A stretch of 64,000 bases of DNA from a bacterium (GTDB taxonomy: Bacteria; SZUA-79; Acidulodesulfobacterales; Acidulodesulfobacteraceae). The stretch is from NCBI GenBank assembly GCA_003232385.1, contig QIJE01000001.1, positions 93,350-157,349 on the forward strand. The letters run 5' to 3'. The notes under the pieces are model-generated. The model did not search any database. It had not been told where the DNA came from and was given only the letters and a program-made list of their open reading frames with translations. Below are positions 17,916-28,241 of this stretch, piece by piece. Both the position numbers and the translations under genes were made by a program. The number at the start of each line of letters is the position of its first letter. Within the stretch, counting starts at the first letter, position 1.

Positions 17916-18560
17916 CTAAGACCTCTTAAGAAAATTGCTTATAAAAATACTTATGTCGGAGAATTTTTTATCCTTAACAAGTTCAAAAAGATCGGAATTA
18001 ACTAATTCGTCGAAAAGTTTTTGATTTCTGCTCTGCGGATATTTTTTCATCTTGATTTCCCGCCTCATAAGTCCAAGAATTTTGACATAAGTGGTATATT
18101 CCTCGCCGTAAATCTTTTCTAAATCCTCTCTTATTTTTCGAGAAAATCTCGGGCTTAATCCGCCCGTAAAAATAGCTATATCAAATTCACCCCTCGAAAC
18201 AAGTGCCGGAAGGGTAAACGTACAAAGTTCCGGCTTATCAGCAATATTAATCAATATATTTTTTTTTACGCATCTCTTAGATAAACTTTCCTCCATCTTC
18301 AAATTCTTCTCTTCGGAAGAAACAGCGCAAAACACGGCAAATGCACCGCTCTCATCCCCTGCCTTATAATCTCTTTGAACCCACTTAATCCTCGATTTCT
18401 TGATAAATCCGCTTATCTTCTCCGTTATTTCCGGGGCAACTAATGTTACGTCTGCACCCCTTTCCAAAAGCCTTTCCGTCTTTCTTGCAGCAATAACGCC
18501 TCCTCCGACTACGAGGACCTTTTTATCATAAATATTAAGATTTACGGGATAACATTTCAT
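17916..18560 (-). CDS. Precorrin-2 dehydrogenase / sirohydrochlorin ferrochelatase
   Basis: 214 residues, the size of stand-alone CysG N-terminal/SirC/Met8-type enzymes. NAD-binding VLVVGGGVIAARKTERLLERG at residues 15-35, then DKPELCTFTLPALVSRGEFDIAI and GGLSPRFSRKIRE. It oxidises precorrin-2 to sirohydrochlorin, and some homologues also insert iron to make siroheme, the substrate of the Ahb route. It starts the haem block, 5 bases upstream of the CcsA-like gene. Which of the two activities it has cannot be told from sequence. Confidence 0.9.
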   Translation of the reverse strand: MKCYPVNLNIYDKKVLVVGGGVIAARKTERLLERGADVTLVAPEITEKISGFIKKSRIKWVQRDYKAGDESGAFAVFCAVSSEEKNLKMEESLSKRCVKKNILINIADKPELCTFTLPALVSRGEFDIAIFTGGLSPRFSRKIREDLEKIYGEEYTTYVKILGLMRREIKMKKYPQSRNQKLFDELVNSDLFELVKDKKFSDISIFISNFLKRS

Positions 18561-18566
18561 TAATTT

Positions 18567-19109
18567 TTATTCTCCGAAAACAAGAGCGGAAAACGTAAAT
18601 ATGTCCGCCCCGGTTTTATAAGCATCGGAAGGGAGACCTGCTTTCATAGAAACTGCCTCTAAAAATCCCTTTTTATCCATATTGTGTTCAACGGCGACTT
18701 GCGGAAGCAAAACTCCTCGATACGGCCCTTTAATAAAATATAAACCGTGTTTTCCTATTTCTATATCGTCGAAATTATCTATCTTTTCAAATGGGGTTAA
18801 TACGGATATTTCTATTTTTACATTTTGAAGTTCCGAATCGTTTAACGGGATAAATCTAGGGTCGTTAAATGCCGCTTCTTTTGCCATATCGTAAACATTT
18901 TGATATATCTGCGTGTTGAAATTAAAATTTCCTATACATCCCCTTAATTGCTCGCCTCCCGTTTTCAACGTAACAAAAACCCCCGATTTAGCCTTAAGGT
19001 TATCGGTAAGTAGAGACGTTAATTCTTTTAAGTCGCCACCCTCGATAGCCCTTCTTGCTATCCTTAATAAAAGCGATTTTTCATTTTCGGTCAAATCAAA
19101 ATTTTTCAT
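18567..19109 (-). CDS. AMMECR1 domain protein
   Basis: 180 residues. AMMECR1 signature LRGCIGNF near residue 55, plus AAFNDPRFIPL and EISVLTPFEKI. Function of the family is unknown; it often neighbours MEMO or radical-SAM genes. I use the ATG at 19109 because AGGAGGGC lies 6 bases before it, while the upstream ATG at 19130 has no ribosome site. Its stop lies 6 bases before the precorrin-2 dehydrogenase start, so it is in the same transcript as the haem block. Confidence 0.88.
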   Translation of the reverse strand: MKNFDLTENEKSLLLRIARRAIEGGDLKELTSLLTDNLKAKSGVFVTLKTGGEQLRGCIGNFNFNTQIYQNVYDMAKEAAFNDPRFIPLNDSELQNVKIEISVLTPFEKIDNFDDIEIGKHGLYFIKGPYRGVLLPQVAVEHNMDKKGFLEAVSMKAGLPSDAYKTGADIFTFSALVFGE

Positions 19110-19141
19110 ATTAACCGCCCTCCTAATCATTATTTATTATT

Positions 19142-19564
19142 TTAGCAGTTTTCTATTCTATATGACCATTCTATGTCAATCGTGTCCTTCAACATCGCCC
19201 AAACACTACAATACTTATCCTTTGATAATTCTATGGCTCTTTTTACAGCCTGCTCTTCGATATTCTTACCCCTAATCGTATAAATTATCGTAATTTTGGT
19301 GAATGCACGGGGGTGTGTATCTGCTTTTTCGCCGGCAACGCTAACGTTATAATCAATTATATTCTGTCTTTTTTTCCTTAAAATGGAAATTATATCCATG
19401 GAGCTGCACCCGGCAAGGCTTATAAGTATTAGATCCATGGGTCTCATTCCTTCTCCGCTACCACCTGATTCCTTAGACGTATCAAGCAAAATTGAATAAC
19501 CATTATTCTCGTCCGAATATGCGCGGAACCGTAAATCTTCAAGGTATTCTAATTTTATCCCCAT
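19142..19564 (-). CDS. OsmC/YhfA family protein
   Basis: 140 residues. The peroxidase-type cysteine is in SLAGCSSMDIISILRKKRQ and a second in DKYCSVWAML, as in OsmC/Ohr. Such proteins reduce organic hydroperoxides or sulfane-type species. AAGGAGGTCT lies 5 bases before the ATG, a strong ribosome site. It is 23 bases downstream of gpsA, and may lead the AMMECR1-haem transcript. The YhfA-type subgroup is suggested by length and by KRAIELSKDKYCSVWAML. Confidence 0.85.
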   Translation of the reverse strand: MGIKLEYLEDLRFRAYSDENNGYSILLDTSKESGGSGEGMRPMDLILISLAGCSSMDIISILRKKRQNIIDYNVSVAGEKADTHPRAFTKITIIYTIRGKNIEEQAVKRAIELSKDKYCSVWAMLKDTIDIEWSYRIENC

Positions 19565-19587
19565 AACAGACCTCCTTAATTTCGCTT

Positions 19588-20610
19588 TTAAATAAATTCG
19601 TCTTTTATATCTCTTTCCAGCAATCTCACTATTGCATCCGCCGGCTTGAGCCCTTCAAAAAGAACGGAATAGACAACGTTCGTTATCGGCATATATATAT
19701 CCCTTCCCTTGGCTATCTTATATACGGATTTTGCTGTTGCAACGCCCTCGGCAACCATTTTCATTCCGTTTAGAATGGAATATAATTTCTCACCCTTACC
19801 GATTCTTATTCCCACGGTCATGTTTCTGCTTAAGTTAGACGTAGACGTAAGCATTAAATCTCCAAGACCCGACAGTCCGGTAAATGTTCGCTTGTCCGCC
19901 CCAAGCGCCTCGCCGAATCTTGTCATTTCGACTATCCCCCGCGTTATAAGTGCAGCCCTGGCATTATTACCCAGCCCGAGTCCGTCGGACATGCCGGCTG
20001 CAAGGGCAATGATGTTTTTAATAGCGCCCCCGAGTTCGACGCCCTTGACATCGTTCAGTGTATATATTCTAAAATTTATTATATTTTTGAAAAAAATTTT
20101 TAATTCGTCTAAAATTTTATCGTTAAAAGAAGCTGCACAAACAGCCGTAGGAAGATTTTTAGAAACCTCAACCGCAAAACTCGGACCGCTTAAAACGGCA
20201 TACCTTTCTAACATAGAGGTGCCTAATATACTCTCAAATACCTTATACGGCAGGTTCATGGATTTATCGCCCAATCCCTTTGCCGTATTAACAAATATAT
20301 AATCCCTCAAATTAAATCTATCCCCATACCTTTTTATATCTATCAGGATATTCTTAAGCGCACTTGAAGGAACTACGAGGAATATAATTCGACAGTTCTC
20401 AAAAACGGTTTCATAATCGTCCGTTATTATGATATTTTCGTCTAAAAATACCCCCTTTAAATAATATTCGTTATATCTTTTCGCTTTTAATTCTTCCGCA
20501 AACCCTTTACTTCTGCATTTTAAGTAAATCTCCGGGGCAAATTTCGCAAAGTTCACCGAAAGCGCCGTTCCAAAACTACCCGAGCCTATAATGCCAATTG
20601 GTTCCTTCAT
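19588..20610 (-). CDS. gpsA: Glycerol-3-phosphate dehydrogenase [NAD(P)+]
   Basis: 340 residues. NAD-binding IGIIGSGSFGTALSVNFA at the N-terminus; KGVELGGAIKNIIALAAGMSDG holds the catalytic lysine; TRGIVEMTRFGEALG and GLSGLGDLMLT follow. It reduces dihydroxyacetone phosphate to glycerol-3-phosphate for phospholipid synthesis. It lies 32 bases after gyrA. The length and all motifs are normal. Confidence 0.95.
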   Translation of the reverse strand: MKEPIGIIGSGSFGTALSVNFAKFAPEIYLKCRSKGFAEELKAKRYNEYYLKGVFLDENIIITDDYETVFENCRIIFLVVPSSALKNILIDIKRYGDRFNLRDYIFVNTAKGLGDKSMNLPYKVFESILGTSMLERYAVLSGPSFAVEVSKNLPTAVCAASFNDKILDELKIFFKNIINFRIYTLNDVKGVELGGAIKNIIALAAGMSDGLGLGNNARAALITRGIVEMTRFGEALGADKRTFTGLSGLGDLMLTSTSNLSRNMTVGIRIGKGEKLYSILNGMKMVAEGVATAKSVYKIAKGRDIYMPITNVVYSVLFEGLKPADAIVRLLERDIKDEFI

Positions 20611-20642
20611 GTTATATTAATCATATTAATGTTTTATTATTC

Positions 20643-23072
20643 CTACACGTCGTCATTTATATCGTTTACGGATACCACCGCGCTTACGACCCTTTCGTCT
20701 TCATGGAGGTCTACCAATTTTACGCCCATAGTATTCCTTCCGATACTTCTCAGCCTAGACTCGTTAATTCTAATTATCTTGCCGTTAGACGTAATCAGTA
20801 TTATATCATTATCTCCGGATGCTTTAAGGACGGAAACCACATGACCGTTTCTCTGTCCGGTTTTAACGGCGATTATACCCTTTCCACCCCTGCTCTGCTT
20901 CCTGAACTCCGTCATCTTTGTCTTTTTGCCGTAACCTTTTTCGGTAATAGCAATGAGGTAGTCATTCTCGGAAGAAAGCAAATCCATGGAAACGACGGAG
21001 TCGTCCTCAGAAAGTTTTATTCCCCTGACCCCCATCGTTCCCCTGCCGAGTGTTCTAAAACTGTCAATATCAGCACAAAGAGACTTACCGGTTCTTGTTG
21101 CTATTACCGCAAACTGATTTTGTACGGCGTTATTCGCTATACGAGTGCTTATAACCTCGTCGTCGGCTTTTAGTCTTATAGCTATTAACCCGTTTTTTCT
21201 AATATTTGCAAATTTATCTAAGGAAATTTTGATAATCTGTCCCTTTCTTGTAGCAATAAAAACGGAATAATTCTTGTCAAAATCTTTAATGGGGAATATC
21301 GACGAAACCGACTCGTTTTCCTTTAATCCTATAAGATTTATTATCGGCTTTCCCTTAGACGTTTTGAGCGTTTCCGGTATATTATAAACGTTTAATTTAT
21401 AAGCATTACCTAAATTTGTTATAAATAAAATAGCATCAAGAGTATTAGCGCAGAATGAGTTTGCGACAAAATCCTCTTTTTTGGATTTTATACCGGTCTG
21501 TCCCTTCCCGCCTCTATTTTGAGCCCTAAACGTAGCCAGTTTTGTTCTTTTTATATAGCCGTTTTCCGTTAACATGACTATCATTGCCTCGTTATGAATA
21601 AGATCGGTAATAGTTACTTCGTTCTCCTCTTTTACTATTTCCGTCTTTCTTTTATCGCCGAATTTATCCCTAATAAGCGTAAGCTCTTTTTTTATGACAT
21701 TTTTTATAAGGTTTTCGCTGCCCAAAAGCTCTTTTAGTTTTTCGACCTTTTTAAGCACTTCCTCGTATTCTTTAACGATATGATCCCGTTCCAAATTGGT
21801 AAGTTTCTCTAATTTTAAATCAAGAACGGCGCGAGCCTGAATATCGGAAAAAACGAACCTTTCCATAAGACGTCCCTTGGCGGCAGCCGGAGAGTCAGAG
21901 GTCTTTATCAGATCTATGACTTCATCGATATTTTGCACTATTATTTTAAGTGCTTCTAATATGTGAAGGCGCGCTTCGGCTTTTTTTAATTCAAATATAG
22001 TCCTCTTTATAACCACCTCTTTCCTGAAGTCTACAAAGAGAGAGATCATATCCTTAATGTTTAATATTTTAGGCTGATTGTTGACTATAGCAAGAAAAAT
22101 TACGCCGAATGTTTCTTCAAGTTGGGTATGTTTAAAAAGGTTATTCATTACGACCGTCTCGTTTGCATCCCTTTTTAATTCTATCACTACTCTTAAGCCT
22201 TCTCTATCGGATTCGTCCCTAAGATCCGATATTCCTTCTATTTTTTTTTCTTTAACAAGTTCGGCTATCCGTTCTAATATTTTTGACTTATTTACCTGAT
22301 AAGGTATCTCCGTGATGACTATTTTAGATTTTTCAAAATGATGCCTTGCCCTTACCTTGACAAGCCCCCTTCCCGTATTAAAATAATTATCAATCCCGGA
22401 ATATCCGTAAATTATTCCGCCGGTAGGGAAATCCGGACCCTTAATTAAGGATCTTAATTCATCTATTCCGCAGTCCTGCTTATCCATAAAATAAAGCGTG
22501 GCGTCTATTGATTCAACAAGATTATGCGGAGGAATATTAGAAGACATTCCTACAGCGATACCGGATGAACCGTTAACAAGCAGGTTTGGAAACTTGGCCG
22601 GCAAAACGGACGGTTCTTTTAACGAACCATCATAATTGGGAGTAAAATCTACCGTTTCAAAACCTAGATCGTCTAATAAAAACGATGTAAGTTTTGTCAT
22701 CTTGATCTCGGTATATCTCATAGCTGCCGGAGGATCTCCGTCTATAGAACCGAAATTTCCCTGACCGTTTACGAGAGGATATCTCAATGAAAAATCCTGC
22801 GCCATTCTGACAATAGAATCGTATACCGCTACATCGCCGTGCGGATGATATTTACCTATAACGTCACCGACTATTCTCGCTGATTTCTTATAAGACTTGT
22901 TAAAATCATTGCCTATTTCGTTCATGGCAAAAAGAATCCTTCTATGAACGGGCTTCAACCCGTCTTTAACCTCGGGAAGCGCCCTTCCTATAATTACACT
23001 CATTGCATAATCAAGGTATGACTGCCTCATCTCGTCTTCGATATTAATATCAATAATCCTCTTCTGTTCCAA
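20643..23072 (-). CDS. gyrA: DNA gyrase subunit A
   Basis: 809 residues. Catalytic tyrosine in [13 protein letters not shown] (about residue 123); the QRGGKG-type GyrA box appears as NRGGKGQTG, and further blade repeats ([10 protein letters not shown]) show a full C-terminal beta-pinwheel. The start is a TTG: GGAGGAG lies 4 bases before TTGGAACAG. It forms the breakage-reunion subunit with GyrB (encoded at 48325-50774). No frameshift is seen in this gene, unlike gyrB and topA. Confidence 0.97.
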   Translation of the reverse strand: MEQKRIIDINIEDEMRQSYLDYAMSVIIGRALPEVKDGLKPVHRRILFAMNEIGNDFNKSYKKSARIVGDVIGKYHPHGDVAVYDSIVRMAQDFSLRYPLVNGQGNFGSIDGDPPAAMRYTEIKMTKLTSFLLDDLGFETVDFTPNYDGSLKEPSVLPAKFPNLLVNGSSGIAVGMSSNIPPHNLVESIDATLYFMDKQDCGIDELRSLIKGPDFPTGGIIYGYSGIDNYFNTGRGLVKVRARHHFEKSKIVITEIPYQVNKSKILERIAELVKEKKIEGISDLRDESDREGLRVVIELKRDANETVVMNNLFKHTQLEETFGVIFLAIVNNQPKILNIKDMISLFVDFRKEVVIKRTIFELKKAEARLHILEALKIIVQNIDEVIDLIKTSDSPAAAKGRLMERFVFSDIQARAVLDLKLEKLTNLERDHIVKEYEEVLKKVEKLKELLGSENLIKNVIKKELTLIRDKFGDKRKTEIVKEENEVTITDLIHNEAMIVMLTENGYIKRTKLATFRAQNRGGKGQTGIKSKKEDFVANSFCANTLDAILFITNLGNAYKLNVYNIPETLKTSKGKPIINLIGLKENESVSSIFPIKDFDKNYSVFIATRKGQIIKISLDKFANIRKNGLIAIRLKADDEVISTRIANNAVQNQFAVIATRTGKSLCADIDSFRTLGRGTMGVRGIKLSEDDSVVSMDLLSSENDYLIAITEKGYGKKTKMTEFRKQSRGGKGIIAVKTGQRNGHVVSVLKASGDNDIILITSNGKIIRINESRLRSIGRNTMGVKLVDLHEDERVVSAVVSVNDINDDV

Positions 23073-23152
23073 AGCTCCTCCTTTAATTGAACCGTTACTG
23101 CCGCCGTTCTATTCTATAAAGCATGTCCTTGATAAACGCAGTATAATCGCTG

Positions 23153-24154
23153 CTACCCGCCTATTTGATTCATAAAATTATTAGCCCACAATAAAGATTT
23201 CTGTTGTTTAGCCTTCTCTTTAAAATTATGTTTATATCTCTTTAACTGAACGATATCTAAAATCTTTTCAAAAGCCGCTTCGTCATCCTGTTCCGTAAGA
23301 ATTTCTCTTATGTCATATTCACTGTCGTAAAAAAGACAAAGCCTTAGATTGCCTAACGCTGTAAGTCTCAATCTACTGCAGTCTCCACAAAAATGTTCCG
23401 ATAAAGGGCTTATAAAACCGATAACCGCCCTGCCGTCCTTAAAACCAAACTCCTTACTAACCGAACTTCCGCCGGCGGTCGGTATCGGATTAAAATCATC
23501 AAACTCCGACATTATTTTCTCTAATATTTCCTTAGATGTTATAGTATCCGTAATATTTCCGCCTATAGGCATATATTCTATAAATCGCAGATTAAGATCA
23601 AGTTCCCTCGCAAAATGGACAAAATCAATTATTTCATCGTCGTTTATGCCTTTTATTAAAACGACATTTATCTTTATCGGATCAAAACCGATTTGTTTGA
23701 CAAGATTTATACCGGTTAAAACGTCTTTTAACTCACCCGTTCTCGTAATACGGCGAAACCTGTCTTCCCTTAAAGAATCAAGACTGACGTTAATCCTTTT
23801 AAGACCGGCCGCATAAAGTTCCGATGCATATTTTTCCAAAAGAGTTCCGTTCGTAGTCATGGAAACATCGTCTATGCCTTCCGTCTTGCCGATACTTTCG
23901 ACTAAACCCGTCAAACCTTTTCTGGCCAAAGGTTCTCCGCCGGTAATCCTTATCTTGCTAACTCCATGATTCGACAGAAGCTTAACTAACCTCAAAATAA
24001 CTTCATAAGAAATTATTTCATTATGACTCAACAGTGAAATCCCGTTTTCCGGCATACAATAAACACACCTCAAGTTACACCTATCGGTTACGCTAATTCT
24101 TAAATATGTGATATTCCTGCCGTAAGCATCTTTTAACGGTTTGAACTTATTCAA
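23153..24154 (-). CDS. moaA: GTP 3',8-cyclase
   Basis: 333 residues. N-terminal radical-SAM CNLRCVYC, a RITGGEPLARKGL motif, the C-terminal second cluster region FCGDCSRLRLTALGNLRLC, and the terminal GG dipeptide required for activity. It converts GTP to 3',8-cyclo-GTP in molybdenum cofactor synthesis. The other moa genes are not in this window. It is 17 bases downstream of the PBP1A gene in the same direction. Confidence 0.95.
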   Translation of the reverse strand: MNKFKPLKDAYGRNITYLRISVTDRCNLRCVYCMPENGISLLSHNEIISYEVILRLVKLLSNHGVSKIRITGGEPLARKGLTGLVESIGKTEGIDDVSMTTNGTLLEKYASELYAAGLKRINVSLDSLREDRFRRITRTGELKDVLTGINLVKQIGFDPIKINVVLIKGINDDEIIDFVHFARELDLNLRFIEYMPIGGNITDTITSKEILEKIMSEFDDFNPIPTAGGSSVSKEFGFKDGRAVIGFISPLSEHFCGDCSRLRLTALGNLRLCLFYDSEYDIREILTEQDDEAAFEKILDIVQLKRYKHNFKEKAKQQKSLLWANNFMNQIGG

Positions 24155-24171
24155 AATTTATAATCCTCAAA

Positions 24172-26568
24172 TTAAAACAACCCGAAAAACAAATGCGGAT
24201 TGTTAATCTTTTTTTGTCTTTTAACGGAAGTAGGCTCCGTTCCCGCAACGTAAGGCATAAGCATGGGGTCTTTATAGCTTGAATCAGCAATTAAACCGGT
24301 ATACGGATTAATTACCGCAAACACCACTCCCTTAGGTATGACAAATGCTTCCGGGGGATAAACATTCAACGTTTTTGACATATAAGACTTCCAAATCGGA
24401 GCAGCGGTAATAGCACCGACCATAAATCTTCCCATAGAATGAAAATCATCCCTGCCCGTCCAGACCCCGGTTACCAAAGAAGACGTATATCCGACAAATA
24501 CTCCGTCCCTGTACTGACTTGACGAACCCGTTTTTCCGGCAACGTAGGGCGTGATATCTCTTATTTTAGAAACCGTGACACCTGTTCCCATAGTAATAAC
24601 CTTTTCTAACATATTAGTAAGGATATAAGCAACCTGGGGAGATAAAACCTGCTTACATTCAGGCTTGTTATTATAAAGGATTTTACCGCCCGGTGTTAGT
24701 ATTTTAATAATAAAAACCGGTTTACATTCTTTTCCGGAATCGGCAAAAGCCGTATAGGCGTTAGTCAGGTCTATGAGCCTTACGCTTGAAGAACCTAACG
24801 CCATAGTTAAATTCCTTACCACATGATGAATTCCCATTTTATTGGCTAAATCAGCTACCTTATTTACTCCTACTTTCTTAAGAAGCTTCACGGCAACAAC
24901 GTCTATAGAATGAGCAAGACCTATTAAAAGGGTCGTGGGGCCGGTAAACTTTCGAGAAAAATTACGGGGTTTGTAGTATTTGCCCCTGACACCGGTCGGA
25001 TATATTACAGGGGTATTATTTATGATAGATGACGGCGTATAGCCGAGAGTAAGGGCTTCGGCATACAAAATAGGTTTGAAAGCGGAACCCGTCTGCCTCT
25101 TAGCGTAAATAGCCCTATTAAACTGAGTATGACTAAAACCGTAACCCCCAACCATTGCCCTTACGTACCCATTTTTAGGATCAATAGAAACCAATGCCCC
25201 TTCTATGACGTCTTTTTCTTCTAAAGAAAAAATAGGCGCAAGGTTATTGTTGTAACCGTCAAATTTGACTAATATTTCGTATCCGGGCTCAAGAGCCTGG
25301 TATGCGCTACTGATGGTTCTATAAGTAAAATAAACATAACGTTTAAAATGAGACGCCCATCTCATATTGGATACCGGCAAAATACCTCTAAATTTTCCGA
25401 CCGCAACATACACGGTTTGACCATTTTTGGAAATTCCGGTGACAAAACCCTTATAAATACTATCCTTGCTTAAAAACTTTATGAGACTCTTCTCATCGTC
25501 TATTTTTTTTAACATTTCCTCATAATTTAGTTTTTGCAATGGCCCGGTATAGCCATATTCGTGCGAGAGCTTCGTGAGACCGTTTTTTACCGCCTCGTCC
25601 GCATATTTCTGCGCTCTTGCGCTTAAAGCGGCATATATCTTAAAATCTCCTTCCTCATAGACGGCCTTGCCGTATTTATTTATAATATCCTGTTTGATGT
25701 AGGCGAGATAGTACGGGGCAACACCGTAAAATTTAAAAAAATTATAAAGAACAATCTTTGTGTTATAGGCGATTTTAGCCCTAGCCGGGGTTATAAAACC
25801 GTCCTTTGCCATCTGTTCCAAAACATATTTTTGTCTTCTCTTTGCATACTTAAAATGAACATATGGGTCTAAGAATGAGGGCGCTTGCGGCAACCCTCCG
25901 AGCATAGCGGCTTGCGCAAGATTAAGTTTCCCAACGGGAATACCGAAGTATGTGAGAGAAGCGGCTTCGACCCCGTATGCATTGCCACCTAGGTATATTT
26001 GATTAAGATAAATATCTAAAATATCGTCCTTCGATAAATGGTTCGCTATACGGTAAGCCAAGATAGCCTCTCTGAGTTTCCATGTATACGTCCTTCGATA
26101 CGGGACAAGGAGGGTTTTTGCTACCTGCTGGGTTATAGTAGAACCGCCCTCGACGATGCGTCCCGCCGCAAGATTAACCACGAAAGCCCTTACGATTGCT
26201 CTATAATCAAGCGGACCCTGATTATAAAAATTCTTATCCTCCGCCGCCAAAAAAGCCTCTTTAACCTGCAAGGGTATATCGGAAGACGGTACCACTTCCC
26301 TATTTACCGAACCCAAATAGCCTACAAGTTTTCCGCTTGCCGAATATACGTAATTAACCTGTCGAGGGTGATAGTCTTTAAGGGAAGTAATATTAGGAAC
26401 CGAGGATGCAAGCAAAAGATACAATATGACTAAAATTGCTACCGGAGCCAATATTAAAATGGAAATTACGGTTAAAACTATTTTAGCCAGTGTCTTTTTC
26501 TTTTTTTTTGGCTTATTTCTATTTTTACCACCCTTACTATTCTTGTTCGCGGATTTACTTACGGGCAT
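24172..26568 (-). CDS. Penicillin-binding protein 1A
   Basis: 798 residues. Lysine-rich cytoplasmic N-terminus, one membrane helix (about 28-52), a GT51 glycosyltransferase domain (AAEDKNFYNQG, EGGSTITQQVAK, LDIYLNQIYLGG) and a transpeptidase domain with SAFKP (SxxK serine) and KTGSS. It polymerises and cross-links peptidoglycan in the periplasm. Length is within the class A range. The gene starts the long minus-strand run. The upstream 185 bases are AT-rich with no other feature on this strand. Confidence 0.93.
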   Translation of the reverse strand: MPVSKSANKNSKGGKNRNKPKKKKKTLAKIVLTVISILILAPVAILVILYLLLASSVPNITSLKDYHPRQVNYVYSASGKLVGYLGSVNREVVPSSDIPLQVKEAFLAAEDKNFYNQGPLDYRAIVRAFVVNLAAGRIVEGGSTITQQVAKTLLVPYRRTYTWKLREAILAYRIANHLSKDDILDIYLNQIYLGGNAYGVEAASLTYFGIPVGKLNLAQAAMLGGLPQAPSFLDPYVHFKYAKRRQKYVLEQMAKDGFITPARAKIAYNTKIVLYNFFKFYGVAPYYLAYIKQDIINKYGKAVYEEGDFKIYAALSARAQKYADEAVKNGLTKLSHEYGYTGPLQKLNYEEMLKKIDDEKSLIKFLSKDSIYKGFVTGISKNGQTVYVAVGKFRGILPVSNMRWASHFKRYVYFTYRTISSAYQALEPGYEILVKFDGYNNNLAPIFSLEEKDVIEGALVSIDPKNGYVRAMVGGYGFSHTQFNRAIYAKRQTGSAFKPILYAEALTLGYTPSSIINNTPVIYPTGVRGKYYKPRNFSRKFTGPTTLLIGLAHSIDVVAVKLLKKVGVNKVADLANKMGIHHVVRNLTMALGSSSVRLIDLTNAYTAFADSGKECKPVFIIKILTPGGKILYNNKPECKQVLSPQVAYILTNMLEKVITMGTGVTVSKIRDITPYVAGKTGSSSQYRDGVFVGYTSSLVTGVWTGRDDFHSMGRFMVGAITAAPIWKSYMSKTLNVYPPEAFVIPKGVVFAVINPYTGLIADSSYKDPMLMPYVAGTEPTSVKRQKKINNPHLFFGLF

Positions 26569-26734
26569 AAGTTTAAACTAAACTAATTTATAAATTTAAT
26601 TAATAGTTAAAGTAAGCAGTAATAAATAATCACTTAAATTTTTTACGTACTTTTATTATTATACAATATTAATTTTAAGTTTAAAAGTTTAAGGTGCGAA
26701 ACCGGTTGATTCAATCGTTTTTCCAGTCTTAATG

Positions 26735-26743
26735 TGATATAAT
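26735..26743 (+). promoter_or_regulatory. Extended -10 promoter (TGATATAAT)
   Basis: TGATATAAT is a perfect extended -10 with no good -35 at 17 bases. Initiation near 26750 lies 5 bases before the first ATG (26755) and 23 before the ATG that has a ribosome site (26773). Confidence 0.5.
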
Positions 26744-26772
26744 ATGAAAAAATTATGAACATGGAAGGGAAG

Positions 26773-27186
26773 ATGCCTTATAAAGTAGATACTGTTGCCT
26801 TTTCCGGTCTTTTAAAATGGGAGGAGGTCGAAAACCTAATTGACTACGTCAAAAATTCCGACTCATCATGGAATTATGCCTATACCCAGCTTGGCGATGA
26901 AAGGGGAGAGTTGGATTCGGATAAAGCTGCCGAGTTTATCGAGAAAAGAATGGAAGAAATAAGAAAGTTAGACGAAATTTGCGGATGGTTTTATGTCCAT
27001 ATGAAAGAAAATCCTTCTATAGTAAAGGTTTATCACCCGAGCTTATCCTGCGGCTTTTGTTCAATGGCCAACCCCTTGCCTTGGATAATCATTTCCACCG
27101 AAAAACTTGAAGATATAGCCGACTTAGAATCTTATAAGCCTATCGAAAAAACGAAAAAAAAGGGAATATTTAAAATATTCGGCTGA
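26773..27186 (+). CDS. Protein of unknown function
   Basis: 137 residues from the ATG at 26773; GGAAGGG at 26763-26769 favours this start, though the in-frame ATG at 26755 could start a leaderless message. It is a soluble, charged protein with an early acidic helical part and a CGFCSM motif at about residue 95 that could bind metal or form a disulfide. A lysine-rich tail (KKKGIF) ends it. I do not recognise the family. The next gene, 113 bases on, encodes LRV repeats, a combination sometimes seen near iron-sulfur or nitrogen-fixation genes, but nothing here proves a link. Confidence 0.6.
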   Translation: MPYKVDTVAFSGLLKWEEVENLIDYVKNSDSSWNYAYTQLGDERGELDSDKAAEFIEKRMEEIRKLDEICGWFYVHMKENPSIVKVYHPSLSCGFCSMANPLPWIIISTEKLEDIADLESYKPIEKTKKKGIFKIFG

Positions 27187-27299
27187 TTGCCCGATAACGA
27201 AAATGAAATCGTTTATTTTACCCTCCATATACTAAAATCACGTAAATTATGCGGTATAATTAGAAATATATTGATTGATAAAAATGTTTTAAATAAATT

Positions 27300-27815
27300 A
27301 TGACCGAAAGCGAGTTTGTTGATATTTTAAAGACGGGAAATTTTAAAGAGCGATTTGATGCCGTAAGTAGGATAAATCCTGCTTATCTTACTCATGCTGC
27401 AAGCGATAAAGATAGAAGCATAAGATACAAAGTCACATTAAGAATACCAGCGGAAAATTTGTCGCTTCTTATAAACGACCCGTACAAAGAAATTCGTTTA
27501 ATAGCGGCAAAAAGAATTGATGCGAAAGAGTTGCCTAAAATGATTAACGATAAATCGTTTTGGGTGAGACACGCCGTCGCCGAAAGGATCGATGAATCGT
27601 TTTTACCCTCACTTATGGATGACAAAGAGCCCATAGTAAGAATCATGGTTGTGGAAAGAATAGGCAAAGAATATTTAAAGGATATGATCGGGGACGACGA
27701 AGCATTGGTTAGAAAAGCGGTTGCAAAAAGAATTCCCGCGAAATACCTTCTCCTATTACAAAACGACGTCAGCGAAAGCGTTAAGAATATCATCTCGAAA
27801 AGACTAAATAAATAA
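27300..27815 (+). CDS. Leucine-rich repeat variant (LRV) protein
   Basis: 171 residues. From about residue 36 there are five full and one partial repeats of exactly 24 residues, each starting D and containing a (V/I)R...A.RI core, e.g. DKSFWVRHAVAERID and DDEALVRKAVAKRIP. This is the LRV type of alpha-helical solenoid. The classical LRV protein has an N-terminal [4Fe-4S] cluster, but this one has no cysteine at all. A protein-binding role is likely. No ribosome site precedes the ATG; a TATAAT at 27255-27260 could serve it. Confidence 0.75.
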   Translation: MTESEFVDILKTGNFKERFDAVSRINPAYLTHAASDKDRSIRYKVTLRIPAENLSLLINDPYKEIRLIAAKRIDAKELPKMINDKSFWVRHAVAERIDESFLPSLMDDKEPIVRIMVVERIGKEYLKDMIGDDEALVRKAVAKRIPAKYLLLLQNDVSESVKNIISKRLNK

Positions 27816-27829
27816 ATGATACGTACAAA

Positions 27830-28204
27830 TCATTGTTTATTTATTATGAATTTGTTAAGAATAAATTCTTTCAGGACCGCGGCATTATTGTTTATTTCAT
27901 CTTTTAGACCATACAGCAGGGTTATATTTTTATCACCCGCTTTAATGAATTCGGATATTCGTATTAATGAATCACCGGATTTAGATTCGGAAAGCTCTAA
28001 AAGATATCTTCTTTTGAATTCATTAAAATCTATTGCCGCCGAATGATACGATTTTCTTAATTCGTTAGAGGGAGCGATATCCTTGAACCAGAAGTTTATC
28101 TCGGCTTTTTCTTTACTTATTCCCCTCGGCCATAGCCTGTCAACCAATATTCTTATGCCGTCTTTATCCGACGGTACTTCATAGACCCTTCTTACACTTA
28201 TCAT
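27830..28204 (-). CDS. DUF488 family protein (YeaO-like)
   Basis: 124 residues. Typical motifs: VRRVYEVPSDKDGIRILVDRLWPRGISK at the N-terminus, then WFKDIAPSNELRK and LLYGLKDEINNNA at the C-terminus. Function of the family is not known; some members neighbour haem or redox genes. It is convergent with the LRV gene, 14 bases apart, and follows mscS (the next gene upstream is on the same strand). Confidence 0.85.
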   Translation of the reverse strand: MISVRRVYEVPSDKDGIRILVDRLWPRGISKEKAEINFWFKDIAPSNELRKSYHSAAIDFNEFKRRYLLELSESKSGDSLIRISEFIKAGDKNITLLYGLKDEINNNAAVLKEFILNKFIINKQ

Positions 28205-28241
28205 ATTTTTTATTTGTGAACTGCCCGACCGATTCTGAATA

